Source: Closterium sp. NIES-65 (Eukaryota > Streptophyta > Zygnematophyceae > Desmidiales > Closteriaceae). From it: a stretch of 64,000 bases of DNA. The notes below the pieces were generated by a model that searched no databases, was not told the origin of the DNA, and saw nothing but the letters and a program-made list of their open reading frames with translations. Of the stretch, positions 62,702 through 64,000 are shown piece by piece. Each line of letters begins with the position of its first letter. Within the stretch, counting starts at the first letter, position 1. The position numbers and the translations under genes are program-made. The stretch lies in assembly GCA_948144175.1 (NCBI GenBank), contig CANXME010001990.1:1674001-1738000 (forward strand), written 5' to 3'.

Positions 62702-63886
62702 CTAATAGTCCAGGGGGTGCAGCTTTGCTCCATCCTTGGCAGAGGCGTCTTCTATCTCCCCCTGCTCTCCGATATGGAAGAACTGGCCCGCGGTGCGCTC
62801 CTTCTTCTTTTCCGCACCGCCGTTGCTCTTCGGGTTGTTGTCGGAAGAATCGGCGACCATGCTCGCGCCGTTTTTCTGGTTCCTCCACGCGCCGCCATTC
62901 TGTTGACGATTCTGGGGGGTCCATCCATCGGGTTCCTTATAGCACAAAAACCAGGGGTGCCCATCTTTCTCACGATACCAGCAACTCCCTTTTATTTTGC
63001 CACCAGCACCCGACTTGCCCCCACGTCCAGATTTCGCACCGCGACCCCAACCGGTACCTCCTTGTTGGTCGTTGGAGTCGTCGTCCTTCTTTGCAGCGCG
63101 TCCAGCACCACCAAAGCCACGTCCTCTGCCACGTCGGCTTCCTTGCATCCCATAGCCGCTGCTGCCGTCGTCTCCACCCCTCAGTTGGCGGCGACGGAAG
63201 TCCTCCTCCATAATCTTTGTCCGAACCCACTTGAGTGTCCATGAGCTCTGGTTCTGCGGCAGGCTCAATCCGCTCGTGAATTGAAGCCACGATTCCGGCA
63301 GCAGCGAGAGCATCTTTAGGCACTTGGTCTGCTCCGGGTAGGTGATTCCCGCGGTCGCCAACTTCGCGTAGAGGTTGCGCAATTTGTCCAGGACAGGTTG
63401 CACCGGCTCTCCCTCACTCAGGCGCAACGCGGATAGCTCCCTCTCCAGCATCAATGTTGCAACAACGGAGGTCGGGGCGTGCAGCTCCTTCAACACGGTC
63501 CACGCCTTCGGACCGCACTCAACCTCCGGCAGCATGTGCATGACGTGGTGACGCCGGTTCAGCTCCAAAATCTGCAACATCAAATAGTAGCCAGCCGAGG
63601 AGCGTTCTTCCCAATCTTCCTGCAGCGCAGGGTCACTCGGTCTAGGCCCCTCCCCAATCATTAGTTTCAGCAATCCAATTTGACGGAAATAGAGTTGCAT
63701 TTTCCAGGCCCAATCATCATAGCCTTCACCATTGAACTTCTCGACGGTGAAATTCTTCAGCACCTCCTTGACCAGCGAGCCCTGGTTTGTTCGCGCTCCC
63801 CTTGGCGTTGAAACACCAGAATCATGGCTGCCGCTACGATCTTGGGCTGAAGATTCACCAGCTCCCGTCGAGGTGTTGCCCGCCAT
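62702..63886 (-). CDS. gag: Element H gag
   Basis: Open frame of 394 codons from an ATG at 63,886. The N-terminus is Ser/Thr/Gly-rich, followed by a copia gag (UBN2-like) domain: VEKFNGEGYDDWAWKMQLYF, GYYLMLQILELNRRHHVMHM, AWTVLKELHAPTSVVATLML, LDKLRNLYAKLATAGITYPE and LLPESWLQFTSGLSL. A Gly/Arg-rich tract (RRGRGRGFGGAGRAAKKDDD) precedes the zinc-knuckle-like CWYREKDGHPWFLCY. The protein ends in a Lys/Glu-rich tail just before the protease. Family role: particle formation and RNA packaging. Confidence 0.87.
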   Translation of the reverse strand: MAGNTSTGAGESSAQDRSGSHDSGVSTPRGARTNQGSLVKEVLKNFTVEKFNGEGYDDWAWKMQLYFRQIGLLKLMIGEGPRPSDPALQEDWEERSSAGYYLMLQILELNRRHHVMHMLPEVECGPKAWTVLKELHAPTSVVATLMLERELSALRLSEGEPVQPVLDKLRNLYAKLATAGITYPEQTKCLKMLSLLPESWLQFTSGLSLPQNQSSWTLKWVRTKIMEEDFRRRQLRGGDDGSSGYGMQGSRRGRGRGFGGAGRAAKKDDDSNDQQGGTGWGRGAKSGRGGKSGAGGKIKGSCWYREKDGHPWFLCYKEPDGWTPQNRQQNGGAWRNQKNGASMVADSSDNNPKSNGGAEKKKERTAGQFFHIGEQGEIEDASAKDGAKLHPLDY

Positions 63887-63917
63887 AGCTGCCTATATCG
63901 AGGATCACTATAACGCA

Positions 63918-63929
63918 GCTCCGATACCA
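63918..63929 (-). other. Element H primer-binding site
   Basis: On the element strand TGGTATCGGAGC lies three bases inside the LTR edge. It is one base from the initiator-tRNA-Met complement and fixes the orientation of H, L1 and L2. Confidence 0.85.
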
Positions 63930-63932
63930 GCT

Positions 63933-64000
63933 TGTTGGTGTAAGGGCCTAATAAACTCAAGCTATTAATTTTTTATCACACTTAAAACCTCTCCTCGGGG
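63933..64000 (-). repeat. Element H 5' LTR, first 68 bases
   Basis: Starts TGTTGGTGTAAGGG and matches L1, L2 and the 3' LTR of H up to the end of the window. Confidence 0.9.

Larger units (their letters stand above)
58936..64000 (-). mobile_element. Ty1/copia element H, continuing beyond window
   Basis: A reverse-strand copia whose 5' LTR begins at 63,933 and leaves the window. Reading leftward: LTR, primer-binding site, gag, zinc-knuckle-like motif, protease, integrase, RT, and then the 3' LTR (58,936-59,778). Its LTR is the same as solo LTRs L1 and L2, so H is the internal-bearing relative of both. Parts of the 3' side seen in other copia elements are not recognisable. Broken, with several breaks. 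It is less GC-rich than D, E or F. Confidence 0.9.

Noticed and set aside
61316-63244. 642-codon plus-strand frame
   Set aside because: Exact shadow of the gag-protease-integrase region of H on the other strand. No protein family features.

Overview
The window looks like repeat-packed heterochromatin from a large eukaryotic nuclear genome, most likely a streptophyte green alga (charophyte). That guess rests on plant-type Ty1/copia and Ty3/gypsy elements, primer-binding sites of the plant initiator-tRNA-Met type, a 180-bp satellite, and a gypsy element carrying a DNMT3-like cytosine methyltransferase. From memory, retrotransposon-borne methyltransferases have been reported in charophytes and dinoflagellates. 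I recognise no host gene, tRNA or rRNA. Nearly every base belongs to LTR retrotransposons, many inserted into one another. They are treated here as fossils.

Layout. 1-168 is a reverse-strand scrap of copia gag. 169-10,436 holds two related gypsy copies, A and B, in tandem, sharing the LTR at 2,483-3,155. B has gag, then protease joined to a DNMT3-like methyltransferase, then reverse transcriptase, RNase H and integrase. A 204-bp direct repeat brackets its right LTR. About 10,930-28,765 is an old copia copy, C, split by element D (reverse strand, 11,608-18,458, CTATG duplication) and by a different copia copy, J (about 20,166-26,745). J in turn contains a 1.09-kb solo LTR, L1. 29,301-29,442 and 37,161-37,850 carry a 180-bp satellite on both sides of element E (29,793-37,159), the youngest-looking and most complete element here. 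Between the left satellite and E lies an unexplained basic reading frame.

About 38,880-58,066 is copia copy G, sister to C. It is interrupted by solo LTR L2 (42,872-50,614), which itself holds element F (42,999-49,643, CCGAG duplication), and separately by reverse-strand element I (50,879-56,644). G's right LTR meets, tail to tail, the LTR of a reverse-strand copia scrap, K. From 58,936 to the window's end is reverse-strand copia element H, whose LTR family is also that of the solo LTRs L1 and L2.

Relative ages. LTR pairs compared by eye suggest E is youngest (2 differences in 131), then B (about 2%), F (about 3%), D (about 5%) and I (about 8%). Insertion order agrees: C and G are older hosts; D, J, L1, L2, F and I came later. 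D, E, F and I are one copia family with short LTRs (126-131 bp), GC-rich variable repeat leaders, an unusual zinc-finger-like motif, and a Gly/Ala-rich repeat spacer between integrase and reverse transcriptase. The standout is the methyltransferase inside gypsy element B. Stretches with no recognisable content are 10,643-10,930, 28,766-29,300 and 37,873-38,880.
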